A stretch of DNA of 64,000 nucleotides from DAISKN01 sp964553925 (GTDB lineage Bacteria > Acidobacteriota > Vicinamibacteria > Marinacidobacterales > SMYC01). The stretch is from assembly GCA_964553925.1 (NCBI GenBank), contig CAZKNR010000128.1, positions 1 to 64,000 of the forward strand. Direction: 5' to 3'. The translations under genes and the position numbers were made by a program. Below the pieces are notes generated by a model. That model worked only from the letters and a program-made list of their open reading frames with translations, did no database searches and was not told the DNA's origin. Below, piece by piece: positions 35,774-43,462 of this stretch. Every line of letters begins with the position of its first letter. The stretch's first letter is position 1.

Positions 35774-36736
35774 TCAGCCGGTCTCCGCTCTCCAGTAGTC
35801 GAGCATGTCGCGGAGCGTTCGATCGTACGGAATCGTCGGCTCCCAGCCCGTGGCCTTCCGGAACTTGGAGCTGTCGCCGAGGAGAACGGGCACGTCCGAG
35901 GGCCGGAGCCTTTCGGGATCTTCCCGCACCTCGACTTCGAGCCCCGACATACGAATGAGCTCGTCCAGGACCTGCTGGATCGAGTAGTCCTTTCCGGTGC
36001 AGATGTTGTAGACCTCGCCCGGCTCGCAGCCGCCGTCGAGCGCGAGCCAGTAGGCGCGCACCATGTCCCGCACGTCCGTGAAGTCGCGGCGGGCTTCCAG
36101 GTTTCCGACGTGGATGACCGGGGGTTTCTTGCCCTTCTCGATGGCCGCGAGCTGCTTCGCGAAATTCGACGAGACGAAGACGTCCCCTCGGCGCGGTCCG
36201 TCGTGGTTGAAGCCGCGGGTCCGCACCACCTTGGTCCCGAAGCTCTTGAAGTACTGATAGCCGAGATAGTCCTGACCCACCTTGCTGACCGCGTAAGGGG
36301 AAAGGGGCCTCAGGGGGTTCGTCTCCCGGATGGGGAGCTCGTGCTCGAGCACGAGTCCGTACTCCTCGCTCGAGCAGGCGATCTGGATCCAGGGATCGAT
36401 GCGGGCGGCGCGGACCGCTTCGAACAGGTTGAGCTGTCCGAGGATGTTCGTGGTGAGCGATTCCGCGGGCGCGTTCCAGGATGAGGGGACGAAGCTCTGC
36501 GCCGCGAGATGGAAGATGCGGTCCGGCCGAACCCTCTCGATGAGCCCGGTGACCGAGCTTTGATCGCGGAGGTCGCACTCCAGAAGCTGGATCTTCGATT
36601 CGATGCCCCGGATGTTCTCGGTCCGGCTGCGCCAGCGCTGGGTGCCGTAAACCTCGGATCCGGGATGCTCGGAGAGAACGTACTCCGCCAGATGGCTCCC
36701 GGCGAAGCCGGTGATTCCAGTAATCAGTACGCGCAA
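35774..36736 (-). CDS. gmd: GDP-mannose 4,6-dehydratase
   Basis: The 320-residue SDR enzyme makes GDP-4-keto-6-deoxy-D-mannose from GDP-mannose. It shows VLITGITGFAGSHLAEY, FHLAAQSFVPSSW, the catalytic region CSSEEYGLV with YAVSKVGQDYLGYQY, and TRGFNHDGPRRGD. The start is TTG 36736: TAGGAG lies 9 bases upstream, and the usual R-V-L-I-T-G follows at once. It lies between an rmlD-like gene and rmd in an operon for deoxysugar nucleotides. Confidence 0.92.
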   Translation of the reverse strand: MRVLITGITGFAGSHLAEYVLSEHPGSEVYGTQRWRSRTENIRGIESKIQLLECDLRDQSSVTGLIERVRPDRIFHLAAQSFVPSSWNAPAESLTTNILGQLNLFEAVRAARIDPWIQIACSSEEYGLVLEHELPIRETNPLRPLSPYAVSKVGQDYLGYQYFKSFGTKVVRTRGFNHDGPRRGDVFVSSNFAKQLAAIEKGKKPPVIHVGNLEARRDFTDVRDMVRAYWLALDGGCEPGEVYNICTGKDYSIQQVLDELIRMSGLEVEVREDPERLRPSDVPVLLGDSSKFRKATGWEPTIPYDRTLRDMLDYWRAETG

Positions 36737-36750
36737 GCGATGACTCCTAT

Positions 36751-37686
36751 TCAGTGTCGCGGGGCCCCACCCCCGCGACTCTCGCTTCGCGACTCGCCTT
36801 CGGCTCGCGCTGCGCTCGGGTTGAGGACTCCTGATAGGTAGTCGTGGAGGGCTTCCCTCCAGCTTTTGACGGTTCGGCCCGCCGACTTTTCGAAACGCTC
36901 GACCGAGAGGACCGAGTAGCGCGGCCGGGGCGCGGGACGATTCAGATCGGCCGCCTGGATCGCCCGGATCCTGGCGGGGGAGAGGGCGAGCTCGTCCGCG
37001 ACCGCATGACCGAGCGCGAGCCAGCTCGCTTCGCCCTGGTTGACGAAGTGGAAAAGACCGCGATGTTGCCCCTCGGCCAACGTCAACATCGCCGCCGCGA
37101 GCTCTCGGGCGCTCGTCGGAGAGCCCGTCTGATCCGCAACGAGAGGAAGATCCTCGCTCCGGCGGAGACGCTCCCGCACCCAATCGACGAAGCCCTTCCC
37201 GGGTCCGTAGAGCCAGCCGGTTCTCACGATGATATGGCTCTCGGGACAGGTCTCGGCCACCGCCCGCTCGCCCTCGAGCTTCGACCTTCCGTAGCTCGAG
37301 AGCGGACGAGGAGTTTCCTCCTCGCGGTAAGGAGCCGTGGCCTCCCCGTCGAAGACGTAATCCGTGCTGACATATAGAATGAGGGCCCCGACCTCGCGCG
37401 CGCACTTGGCGACCACCCGGGCGCCCGTGGCATTGACTTCCAGGGCCTTTTCGGGCGCACGCTCGGCGCCATCGACGTCGGTTTCGGCGGCGCAGTGTAG
37501 CACGGCTTCGGGGGAAAACTCCCGGAACGCCCGGAGGACGCCGTCCCGATCGACGACGTCGAGGCGGGCGCGCCTCGCGGCGTGCACGCGGGGAGAAACG
37601 AGGCCGAGCACCTCGTGATTGGGAGCCGCGAGGCGCACCAACTGCCCTCCCACGAGTCCAGAGGCGCCGGTGACGAGAATCCTCAC
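36751..37686 (-). CDS. rmlD: dTDP-4-dehydrorhamnose reductase (RmlD) family
   Basis: The 311-residue SDR protein has VTGASGLVGGQL, AVLHCAAETDVDGAE, VSTDYVFDGEA and YGRSKLEGERAV, the RmlD signatures. RmlD reduces dTDP-4-keto-L-rhamnose, but RmlA, RmlB and RmlC are not in the window, and the neighbours act on GDP-sugars, so the true substrate is open. The C-terminal 20 residues are low-complexity and serine/arginine-rich. GTG 37686 lies 3 bases after the lptD stop. Confidence 0.88.
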   Translation of the reverse strand: MRILVTGASGLVGGQLVRLAAPNHEVLGLVSPRVHAARRARLDVVDRDGVLRAFREFSPEAVLHCAAETDVDGAERAPEKALEVNATGARVVAKCAREVGALILYVSTDYVFDGEATAPYREEETPRPLSSYGRSKLEGERAVAETCPESHIIVRTGWLYGPGKGFVDWVRERLRRSEDLPLVADQTGSPTSARELAAAMLTLAEGQHRGLFHFVNQGEASWLALGHAVADELALSPARIRAIQAADLNRPAPRPRYSVLSVERFEKSAGRTVKSWREALHDYLSGVLNPSAARAEGESRSESRGGGAPRH

Positions 37687-37689
37687 GGT

Positions 37690-39846
37690 TTAGTAGCTCG
37701 ACGATCTTGTGCCGCCGAGAGACGTGCCGAAGCTTCCGATGTTCGCGAGAGTGATCCCGAACCGAAACGTGTTCTCGTCGCGGAAGTTGCCGAAGTTGTA
37801 CCGGTTGTAATCGAAGAGGAAACCGCAGCACTGCACGTCGTACTCGATCCCGGCGCGCATGTGCCGAAGGATCTTGAGCGACCAATCGTAGCTGGACTCG
37901 AAGTTCGCCCGGAGCCCCGAAGTCAGGTTCACCCGTCCTCCGAGGCGGAAGCTCGACCTCACGATGCCGCGGTCGGGGATGTTCCGCCGCGTCCAGACTC
38001 CCGAAACCGACCCCCAGTCTCCCGAGAAGCTCCCGGCGGTGCTGGCCGAGCGGACCGCCTTGAAGCTGATGTCGTAGTCGAGATTCCAGCTCGCGGTGAG
38101 CGATCGCGACGGACGAAAGTTCACCCGGGAAGTGATGGGTGAATAGCTGCTGGGGGTGCCATCGGCGGTGAAGTAGGGGGTCGAGAACTGCGCATCGTAG
38201 AGCGAGGCATTGACGTCGAAGAAGTATCTCTGCGAGACCACCCAGGTGAGCATTTCCGTCGGGTTGGCCTGCTCTTTGCCGTCGACCATCCGCTTCGCGA
38301 GGAATCGGTTCACGATAGAAAAGGCCACCTGGTTCGTCCCGGGAATGTAGTCGTTGCCGTCGAATTTCGGTATGAGGTCGAAGTCCTCGATCCGGCTCCG
38401 GTAGCTCCAGACCATCTGCGGCTCGATGACGTGCTTGAAGCGCGCGGCGTAGCCGTTGTCGGGGGTGTTGAAGATCCGGGCGAACGTCGGACCCCTCATG
38501 TCGAACCCGGTCTCGACGTACTGCCGAGCGATGGCCTCGTCCTCGACGAAGGCTCCCCTTGCGGTCTGCGAGGCGGTGTAGTGGGTATAGCGGCCGGTGA
38601 CGCTGGTGCGAAACGTTAGATAGCTGAGGCCGGTGAAGGGATAGGAGACCGTGGGCGCTACGTCGAACCGCTGGTACTCGATGAGCTGGCTTCCGCTGGT
38701 CCTGGACAGGGACACGACCTCGCTGTCGAAACCGAAGAGGATGGGGGTCGGCCCGATGCGCGTCGCTCGTCCGCCGAGACTTACCTGCGGCAAGACCTCC
38801 CGCACCGCGACGCTTTCCCCGAACGCGGTGTCGTTTCGATCGAAGAGGACGCGGAGGCTGTACTGGCCGAAGGATTTCGCGATCGTCCCCGAGGCGCGCT
38901 TCGATCTCTGGGTGGCGCGATCGTAGTTCTCCTGAAAGCTCTGCTGAAAATCGAAGCTCGAGAAGTAATCGACCCGCGCCACCGAGCGGAAACCCCCGGG
39001 CAGTTCCTGGTTCGCGGCGCCGAGGATGGTGTACTCGCGCGCTCCGGTCTCCGAATCGTTGAGGAAGAACGTATTCACCTGCCCGCGCGAGGCGTCGCTC
39101 GCGACGTAGCGATATTCGGCGGAGGCCGCGTTTCCCACCAGGGAGAAGCGCTCGTACGCGAGGGTCGCGTCCATGGAGCGGCTGATGGCCCAGAAGAACC
39201 CCTGGTCGAAAATGTATCCCTTGAGGGAGGAGTGCCCGATCTGAGGAAGAAGCAGTCCCGTGGCGCGCCCTTGCTCGTCGATGGGGTAGTAGAGAAACGG
39301 TGCGTAAAAGATCGGGAGCGACTTGAGCTTAAAGAGGGTATGGTGAAGGGCCACGTGGTGGTCTCGTTTCATCCGGGCTTTCCCCGCGGTGAACTGCCAC
39401 CGCGGAGTCGGCTGGGCGCAGGAGGTGAAAGCGCCGCCCTCGATCGCGTAGACGTCCTCGGACTCCTTCTCGATGATGTCGCCGTAGAAGTACAGATCCG
39501 CTCCGGCGCGGCCGTGGGCGTTGAAGAACCGGCCGGTCTTGGTGTTCAGGTCCGCTTCCATCCGGGTGGCGATGATCTTCTGGTCGCCCTGCTCGTAGAC
39601 GACGTTGCCCTCGGCGATTACCCGCATTTCCTCGTCCCAGAACTCGACCCGGTCGGCGGTGATATGGACGTCGCCGGAGCGGAGATCGACGTACCCTTCG
39701 GCTCTCGCATGACCCTTCGCGACCTGCTCCTGGCGTTCCGCTTTGAGAGTGACGTCCTGGGTTTCCTGACCGGGGCTCTGGGCGAAAGACGCTCTGGCGG
39801 TGAGGACGAGGAGGAGCGGGATGGGTGCAAGGGGACTCCTGAGCAT
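37690..39846 (-). CDS. lptD: LPS-assembly outer membrane protein LptD
   Basis: LptD is the outer membrane beta-barrel that, with LptE, inserts LPS into the outer leaflet. The 718-residue protein has a signal peptide (MLRSPLAPIPLLLVLTARASFA), an OstA/LptA-like jellyroll (GYVDLRSGDVHITADRVEFWDEE, VVYEQGDQKIIATRMEADL) and a large C-terminal barrel. Typical of the family are PIFYAPFLYYPIDEQGRATGLL and the final aromatic strands. ATG 39846 is chosen because it gives the signal peptide. A -10 box ends 10 bases upstream, so the leader is very short. It heads the deoxysugar operon and diverges from the selenoprotein gene. Confidence 0.92.
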   Translation of the reverse strand: MLRSPLAPIPLLLVLTARASFAQSPGQETQDVTLKAERQEQVAKGHARAEGYVDLRSGDVHITADRVEFWDEEMRVIAEGNVVYEQGDQKIIATRMEADLNTKTGRFFNAHGRAGADLYFYGDIIEKESEDVYAIEGGAFTSCAQPTPRWQFTAGKARMKRDHHVALHHTLFKLKSLPIFYAPFLYYPIDEQGRATGLLLPQIGHSSLKGYIFDQGFFWAISRSMDATLAYERFSLVGNAASAEYRYVASDASRGQVNTFFLNDSETGAREYTILGAANQELPGGFRSVARVDYFSSFDFQQSFQENYDRATQRSKRASGTIAKSFGQYSLRVLFDRNDTAFGESVAVREVLPQVSLGGRATRIGPTPILFGFDSEVVSLSRTSGSQLIEYQRFDVAPTVSYPFTGLSYLTFRTSVTGRYTHYTASQTARGAFVEDEAIARQYVETGFDMRGPTFARIFNTPDNGYAARFKHVIEPQMVWSYRSRIEDFDLIPKFDGNDYIPGTNQVAFSIVNRFLAKRMVDGKEQANPTEMLTWVVSQRYFFDVNASLYDAQFSTPYFTADGTPSSYSPITSRVNFRPSRSLTASWNLDYDISFKAVRSASTAGSFSGDWGSVSGVWTRRNIPDRGIVRSSFRLGGRVNLTSGLRANFESSYDWSLKILRHMRAGIEYDVQCCGFLFDYNRYNFGNFRDENTFRFGITLANIGSFGTSLGGTRSSSY

Positions 39847-39856
39847 CGACGCCCGA

Positions 39857-39864
39857 ATTATACT
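39857..39864. promoter_or_regulatory. Overlapping divergent -10 boxes (lptD / radical SAM)
   Basis: ATTATACT reads TATAAT on the minus strand (39862-39857), 10 bases before the lptD ATG, and TATACT on the plus strand (39859-39864), 9 bases before the GTG at 39874. Only one of the two promoters could be occupied at a time. Confidence 0.55.
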
Positions 39865-39873
39865 AAACGCATC

Positions 39874-41250
39874 GTGAAGCGACGGCCGGTGCTCCTTTTG
39901 TCCTGCTACGAGCTTGGGCATCAGCCTCTGGGCCTCGCTCTGCCTCTGGCATTTCTGCGGAATGCCGGGCTCGAAGCGCGGGGCATCGACCTCGCCGTCG
40001 ACCCCCTCGATGAGGACGCCGTTCGGGGCGCTGACTTCATCGGGATCTCGGTCCCGATGCACACCGCCCTTCGGATCGCGCTCGGCCTCCTCCCGCGGCT
40101 CCGGGTTTTGAACCCGCGAGCCCACCTGTCGTTTTACGGCCTCTACGCCACCCTCAACGCCGAGCTCCTTCTGTCCTCGGGCGCGAGCTCCGTCCTGAGC
40201 GGCGAGCTCGAGGAGGAGCTGGTGGCGATCGCCCGGGGCGCCCGGGGAGCCGCGCCGGGGCCAAGGGCGCCCATTCTGAAGCGACTGAGCTTTCCCACCC
40301 CGGCCCGGAGCGGCCTTGCGTCCCTCGATCGATATGCCCGGCTCGAGATCGGCGACGAGACGCCAAAGCTAGTGGGCGCCGTCGAGACCACGAGGGGCTG
40401 TCTGCATCTCTGCCGGCATTGTCCCATCCCTCCGATTTATCAGGGACGGTTCTTCGTCATTCCGCAGGAGACCGTGCTCGCCGACGTGCGGCAACTGGTC
40501 GAGGCGGGCGCGAGCCACATCGATTTCGCCGACCCCGACTTTCTGAACGGTCCGGGCCACGCGCTCTCGGTAGCGCGCGCCCTCCACGGCGAGTTTCCTC
40601 GCCTGAGCTTCAACTTCACGGCGAAGATCGAGCATCTCGTGAAACACCGCCGGCACCTCGGTGACCTCTCGGAGCTCGGCTGCCTTTTCGTGATCTCGGC
40701 CGTCGAGTCCCTGAGCGACCGGGTCCTTCGGGAGCTCGACAAGGGCCACGACCGCGAAACCGTATTCGAGGCCCACCAGGCGCTTCGTGAGGTCGGGATC
40801 GCCCTCAGGCCCACGTTCGTCCCCTTCACCCCCTGGACGACTCGCGAAGACTACGCGGATCTTTTTCACTGGATCGCGCGGGAGGGCCTCGTGGAGCACG
40901 TCGACGCCGTCCAGCTCACCCTGCGGCTTCTCATCCCTCCGGGCTCGCTTCTCCTCGAGAACGAGAGTCTAAAGTCGGTTCTGGGAGAGCTCGACCCTCG
41001 TGCCTTGACCTACCGATGGACCCACCCCGATTCGGAGATGGACCGGCTCCAGGAGGCCGCCGTCACCGTGGTCGAGAAGGGGGTCGCCCGCGGCCGCTCG
41101 AACCACGCGATGTTTCATGAGCTCGCGGAACTGGTGCTGGGGGAGCTCGTGGAAGCTTCTCCAATCCCCGCCCGCGCCCCCCGGCTCACCGAGGCCTGGT
41201 TCTGCTGAGCGGAGCCCCAAGGGGACCGGTTCGGTCCCCGGAGCGGGTAG
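39874..41250 (+). CDS. CUAEP-tail radical SAM selenoprotein (UGA recoded as Sec at residue 445)
   Basis: The GTG at 39874 starts MKRRPVLLLSCYELG. Residues 1-125 look like a B12-binding-type Rossmann domain lacking an obvious cobalamin histidine. The radical SAM motif C176-x3-C180-x2-C183 (RGCLHLCRHC) follows, with DFADPDFLNG and VISAVES further on. The frame reaches TGA at 41206-41208 after EAWFC, but continues as Ala-Glu-Pro and ten more codons to TAG (41248-41250). Cys-TGA-AEP equals the CUAEP tail of a known group of radical SAM proteins that occur with U or C at that place, and a SECIS-like hairpin follows. If the TGA acts as a stop, the product is 444 residues. Substrate unknown. Confidence 0.88.
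41206..41239 (+). promoter_or_regulatory. Bacterial SECIS element (UGA plus downstream hairpin)
   Basis: After the UGA (41206-41208), a perfect 7-bp stem GGGGACC/GGTCCCC encloses the loop GGTTC (41228-41232). The loop begins 19 bases after the UGA and its first base is G. Published bacterial SECIS rules ask for a 4-16 bp upper stem, a small apical loop with G in its first two positions, and 16-37 bases between UGA and loop; all are met. No T-run follows, so it is not a typical terminator. Confidence 0.8.
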
Positions 41251-41260
41251 GCGAATACAG

Positions 41261-41272
41261 TATAATCGTGGC
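41261..41272 (+). promoter_or_regulatory. Consensus -10 six bases before the Nfu start (leaderless)
   Basis: TATAAT at 41261-41266 is followed by CGTGGC and then the ATG at 41273. Transcription would begin at or within a base or two of the start codon, giving a leaderless mRNA. No ribosome-binding sequence is present. Confidence 0.6.
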
Positions 41273-41863
41273 ATGGAAGAAATTCGCATCACCGCCGAGC
41301 CCAAGGACAATTCGAATTGCCGATTCGTCGTCGACCGTCCCCTGTACCCCGATGGTTCGGCGTTCTTCGGAAACAAAGAGCGCGCCGCGGGCTCCGGCCT
41401 CGCGGAGAAGCTCTTCGCCATCGAGGGCGTGTCTTCGGTCATGATCCAGGACAACCTCGTAACCGTGACCGCCGAGAGCGGTGGAAACTGGACGCCGATC
41501 GCGAAGCAGGTGGGAACCACCATCCGCGCCGTCCTCGGGAGCGGAGAGAAAGCGGTCTCGGATACGGTCCTCTCCTCGATTCCGGATGCGGACTCGATCA
41601 AGAAGAGGGTCCAGAGCGTCCTCGATCAGGAGATCAACCCCGCGGTCGCGGCCCACGGGGGATGGGTGGAGCTCATCGACGTCAAGCGGAACGAGGTCTT
41701 CATCCGTATGGGCGGGGGTTGCCAGGGCTGCGGAATGGCGGATGTGACCCTGAAACAAGGCGTGGAAAAGTCGATTCGCCAGGCGATCCCAGAGGTCGGC
41801 GCCATCATGGACACCACCGACCACGGGTCGGGCCGCAATCCCTACTACGCTCCCGCGAAGTAG
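41273..41863 (+). CDS. nfuA: Nfu/NifU-like iron-sulfur scaffold protein
   Basis: The 196-residue protein has an N-terminal Nfu domain (TAEPKDNSNCRFVVDRPLYP...FFGNKERAAGSGLAEKLFAIEGVSSVMIQDNLVTV in outline) and a C-terminal NifU-like domain. The cluster-binding C-x2-C lies in GGGCQGCGMADVTLKQGVE. Such proteins carry 4Fe-4S clusters to client enzymes. It starts 22 bases after the TAG of the selenoprotein and has its own -10 box. Supply of the radical SAM cluster is a plausible but unproven link. It converges on the ATP-grasp gene with a one-base gap. Confidence 0.9.
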   Translation: MEEIRITAEPKDNSNCRFVVDRPLYPDGSAFFGNKERAAGSGLAEKLFAIEGVSSVMIQDNLVTVTAESGGNWTPIAKQVGTTIRAVLGSGEKAVSDTVLSSIPDADSIKKRVQSVLDQEINPAVAAHGGWVELIDVKRNEVFIRMGGGCQGCGMADVTLKQGVEKSIRQAIPEVGAIMDTTDHGSGRNPYYAPAK

Positions 41864-41864
41864 C

Positions 41865-43112
41865 TCAAATAATTTCGAACGACAAAAGCGCGTGCGCCTC
41901 ACGAAGCGCACGTTCGACGCTTTCGGGGTCCGCGGCGCGCGCAAAGATGAACCCGAGGTAGCTCGATCCTTCGGGAAGCGGGACCAGGGTCTTCCCCGGA
42001 TGCGCGGTGATGGTTACCTCCTCGATCCCGGAGACCGCCCGGGCGTCCTCGAGCCCGCGCGTCCCCTCCAGCTTTCCGCCTTTCGGGATCGGGATCATCA
42101 TCACCCCCGAGGATCCCGCCTCACGCGCGAGCTCCTCGACGTCCCGGCCCAGGGCGTGTCGAAGGAGGAGCTCTTCGAGCGAGACCCCGAGGCCGAAGCG
42201 CAGCGTCCGCGAGCATAGCCCTCCGATGGAGCGCCCGGCGATCTCGATCATGACTGGCGCGGCCGGGGACTCGCCCCTCAAGCGAAGCTCGGCGTGAATC
42301 GGACCGTGGCGAAGCCCTATCGCCCGCGCGGCATCGGCGCTCACCCGGGCAATCTCCTTTTGGATCGCTTCCGGGAGCCGTGACGGCGTCACGTAGATCG
42401 TCTCCTCGAAGAACGGCCCTATCAAAGGATCGGGCTTGTCGAAGATCGCGAGAGGGCGGAGCCTTCCGTCCGTGAGAAGGCCTTCGAGAGCGACCTCGCG
42501 TCCGTCCACGTACTCCTCGATGAGCACCGAATCGCCTTCGTCGCCCCCGTGCGCTCGCATCTCCGGAGTCGCCAGGAATGCGGAGAGCCACTCGAATCTT
42601 CGAACGAAGCTCTCCCGGTCGTCCACCCGAACGACTCCGCGGCTGCCCGAGAGAAACACCGGTTTCAATACCAGCGGATAGGTGAGGCCGCGCGCGAGTA
42701 GACGCGGGTCATCACCGGTGCGAGCGAGGGTGAAGGACGGTTGGGGAACGCCGCCCGTGGCGAGGGCCTCGCGCATGCGGTGCTTGAGACGCGCCCTCGA
42801 CGCGGCCTCGGGGGAGTTGTGGGGCAGGCCGAGCGCAGCGGCAACCGCCGCGGCGGCTACGCCTGTCTCTTCGTCCACCGGGACTACCGCGTCAAGGGGA
42901 TATCGCGCGTGAAACTCCCGGGCGCGGGCGACGGCGCCCTCGAGCTCGAGAAAGTCGAGAGTGAGCAGGCCATCCGGCTGGAAGCTCTCGAGGGTGCTCG
43001 TCTCCTCCGACCCCACGACCACTTCGATGCCGAGACTCTTGGCCGCGTCCAGGAAATCCCGCGTCCGATACGTGGACGTAGGCAACAGCAAGAGGACCCG
43101 CTCCCCGCTCAT
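41865..43112 (-). CDS. ATP-grasp domain enzyme
   Basis: From ATG 43112 (MSGERVLLLLPTSTYRTRDFL) the protein is 415 residues with a pre-ATP-grasp Rossmann domain. The ATP-grasp fold follows: KHRMREALATGGVPQPSF, YPLVLKPVFLSGSRGVVRV, a VLIEEYVDGREVALEGLL strand, and Mg-binding HAELRLRG...VMIEIAGRSIGG. ATP-grasp enzymes form amide or thioester bonds between a carboxylate and a nucleophile through an acyl phosphate. The substrate is not evident. The frame extends to 43457, but that part is non-conserved. It lies tail-to-tail with nfuA beside the selenoprotein gene. Confidence 0.85.
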   Translation of the reverse strand: MSGERVLLLLPTSTYRTRDFLDAAKSLGIEVVVGSEETSTLESFQPDGLLTLDFLELEGAVARAREFHARYPLDAVVPVDEETGVAAAAVAAALGLPHNSPEAASRARLKHRMREALATGGVPQPSFTLARTGDDPRLLARGLTYPLVLKPVFLSGSRGVVRVDDRESFVRRFEWLSAFLATPEMRAHGGDEGDSVLIEEYVDGREVALEGLLTDGRLRPLAIFDKPDPLIGPFFEETIYVTPSRLPEAIQKEIARVSADAARAIGLRHGPIHAELRLRGESPAAPVMIEIAGRSIGGLCSRTLRFGLGVSLEELLLRHALGRDVEELAREAGSSGVMMIPIPKGGKLEGTRGLEDARAVSGIEEVTITAHPGKTLVPLPEGSSYLGFIFARAADPESVERALREAHALLSFEII

Positions 43113-43331
43113 TAGCTGGACGTTAACACGGAATGAGCGTGTCGTTTCCAAGGATCGATAATTCAACAAAATGAAACTCGATTCAGAAATCGAAATCCGC
43201 CCGGGCGTCGTTCCAAGAACGCGAAGATCCATCCATGGCGCCGGATCCATTCCTCGCGCGCGACGATCGAGCTCGACCGCCGAAGTATGGAGAGTCATCG
43301 ATTTGCTCGAGACCGCCTGAGCCGCGCGCCG

Positions 43332-43347
43332 TGGCACGTCGGTTGCA
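43332..43347 (+). promoter_or_regulatory. Sigma-54 (-24/-12) promoter of TonB receptor 1
   Basis: TGGCACGTCGGTTGCA matches the RpoN consensus TGGCACG-N4-TTGCW at every defined position. The start point would be near 43358, leaving a leader of about 105 bases before the receptor ATG. An inverted repeat CGATT-CAGA-AATCG lies about 140 bases upstream (43179-43192), where an enhancer-binding activator could sit. The rest of the 350-base region 43113-43462 shows nothing else I can support. Confidence 0.75.
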
Positions 43348-43462
43348 GTCTCGAATCGCAGGCGCGGAGCACCCGAGTCTCCGTTTCGATGAGGAGATTC
43401 AATAATCCAAATCGACGGGTTCTCGGGCTCTCGCGTCTTCCGTGAAAGGAGATGCATTTCTC

